From Pseudomonadota bacterium (GTDB lineage: Bacteria; Desulfobacterota; Binatia; Binatales; Binataceae): a DNA stretch of 32,066 bases. Where the stretch lies: positions 1 through 32,066 of the forward strand of contig JAJPJA010000142.1 in the NCBI GenBank assembly GCA_021324455.1, written 5' to 3'. The notes below the pieces were generated by a model that had not been told where the DNA came from, made no database searches, and saw only the letters and a list, made by a program, of their open reading frames with translations. Both the position numbers and the translations under genes were made by a program. Positions within the stretch are counted from its first letter, which is position 1. Every line of letters starts with the position of its first letter. This document shows positions 31,111-32,066 of this stretch, piece by piece.

Positions 31111-32066
31111 ATGCAAAATCACGAAATTGCCAGAATCCTCGACGAAGTCGCCGACATGTTGGAGGTCAGCGAGGACAGCTTCTTCCGCGTGCGCGCCTAC
31201 CGCAACGCCGCCCGCACCATCCGCGACCATCCGGCACCGCTGGCGCAGATGGACATCCGCCAGATGCGGGAGCTGCCGGGAATCGGCGCCGATATGGCGG
31301 GCAAGCTGCACAGCCTGGTGCAGACCGGCGATTTCGAGCTCCATCGTCAGCTGATGGCCCGAACCCCGCCGGGCCTGATCGAATTGCTGCGCCTGCCCGG
31401 CCTGGGGCCCAAACGCGTGCGCCTGCTCAATGAACGCCTTCAAATCAGGAGCATCGCCGACCTCAAGCGAGCGATTCAAGCCGGAGCATTGCGGACGGTA
31501 CGCGGTTTCGGTCCCAAAATGGAGGCGCAACTGACCCAGGCGCTGGCCGGGGAAAAGCAGCAGGCCAGACCGCGTCCGCTGTATATCGAGGCGGCGCAGT
31601 GCGCCGAAGCGTTGCTGGCGTATTTGCGCCAAAGTCCGGCGGTCGAACACGTGGAAATCGCGGGCAGCTTGCGCCGGCGCAAAGAAACCGTCGGCGACCT
31701 CGACGTGCTGGCGCTTTCCACCGCACCGCTGGCCGTGATGGATCATCTCGAAGCTTTCCACGATTTAAAGCGGGTGCTGGGCAGGGGTGAGACCAAATCC
31801 AGCGTGGTGCTGAGCAGCGGTATGCAGGTGGATTTGCGCGTGGTGGCGCGCGAAAGCTACGGCGCCGCGATGGTATATTTCACCGGCTCGCAGGCGCATT
31901 GCGTGCATTTGCGCCGCCTTGCGCAGAGCGCCGGGATGCTGCTGAACGAGTATGGGCTGTTTTGCGGCGGCCAACGCGCGGCGGGCGCAACCGAGGAAGA
32001 GGTTTACCGCGCGCTGGGTCTGCCCTGGATTGCGCCGGAATTGCGCGAGGACCGCGGCGAGATCGA
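31111..32066 (+). CDS. polX: PolX-type DNA polymerase beta family protein, 3' end beyond the window
   Basis: 318 residues are visible, and the frame is still open at the window end. Helix-hairpin-helix motifs appear at about 55-72 ([12 protein letters not shown]) and 95-106 ([12 protein letters not shown]). The nucleotidyltransferase domain shows [17 protein letters not shown] with Asp196 and Asp198, and QVDLRVV with Asp241, the three metal-binding Asp. It then has VYFTGSQAH and LNEYGLF. The last visible stretch, [11 protein letters not shown], is the usual junction to a C-terminal PHP phosphoesterase domain in bacterial PolX, so the missing part is probably about 250 residues. The enzyme fills gaps in base-excision repair. 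GAGG lies before the ATG. Confidence 0.92.
   Translation, partial: MQNHEIARILDEVADMLEVSEDSFFRVRAYRNAARTIRDHPAPLAQMDIRQMRELPGIGADMAGKLHSLVQTGDFELHRQLMARTPPGLIELLRLPGLGPKRVRLLNERLQIRSIADLKRAIQAGALRTVRGFGPKMEAQLTQALAGEKQQARPRPLYIEAAQCAEALLAYLRQSPAVEHVEIAGSLRRRKETVGDLDVLALSTAPLAVMDHLEAFHDLKRVLGRGETKSSVVLSSGMQVDLRVVARESYGAAMVYFTGSQAHCVHLRRLAQSAGMLLNEYGLFCGGQRAAGATEEEVYRALGLPWIAPELREDRGEI

Overview
The window is GC-rich, gene-dense chromosomal DNA from a Gram-negative bacterium. A complete Tol-Pal operon, an outer-membrane beta-barrel, several lipoproteins and a periplasmic peroxiredoxin all require an outer membrane. The mix of CaiB/BaiF CoA-transferases, short-chain dehydrogenases, a metal-dependent amidohydrolase, a DUF1329 protein and ergothioneine genes resembles uncultured deltaproteobacteria-like lineages such as Candidatus Binatota. 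That placement is inference from gene content only. I see no CRISPR array, insertion sequence, prophage, rRNA or convincing tRNA.

Layout. 1-5 kb: the end of a porin-like barrel gene, two homologous small secreted proteins facing each other across a terminator, an MFS transporter with a lipoprotein gene, and a Met/His-rich secreted protein. 4.9-8.3 kb, minus strand: a type II pantothenate kinase followed by two CoA-transferases, the first of which appears to lack the catalytic aspartate. 8.4-11.7 kb, plus strand: a tiny membrane protein, a zinc-ribbon Nudix hydrolase, a zinc alcohol dehydrogenase, and a LivJ-like ligand-binding protein without a signal peptide. 11.7-15.4 kb, minus strand: poly(A) polymerase, branched-chain aminotransferase, a glutathione transferase and a BCP-type peroxiredoxin. 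15.7-22.0 kb, plus strand: tolQ-tolR-tolA-tolB-pal-cpoB-ribF, mostly overlapping or closely spaced. 22.1-25.1 kb, minus strand: two short-chain dehydrogenases and an amidohydrolase. 25.6-29.3 kb, minus strand: ATP-grasp ligase, egtB and egtD in three overlapping frames. 29.7-32.1 kb, plus strand: a DUF1329 protein and the start of a PolX-type DNA polymerase, cut by the window end.

The most interesting part is the ATP-grasp/egtB/egtD unit. EgtD makes hercynine from histidine, and EgtB joins a thiol to it. The usual EgtA, EgtC and EgtE partners are not in the window. A translationally coupled ATP-grasp ligase suggests either another way to supply the thiol substrate or a later conjugation step. 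The second point is the pair of adjacent CoA-transferases, one with the family's active-site Asp and one with Val there, which suggests a heteromeric enzyme. Start sites were chosen from visible Shine-Dalgarno sequences. Family names come from motifs read by eye, without database searches.
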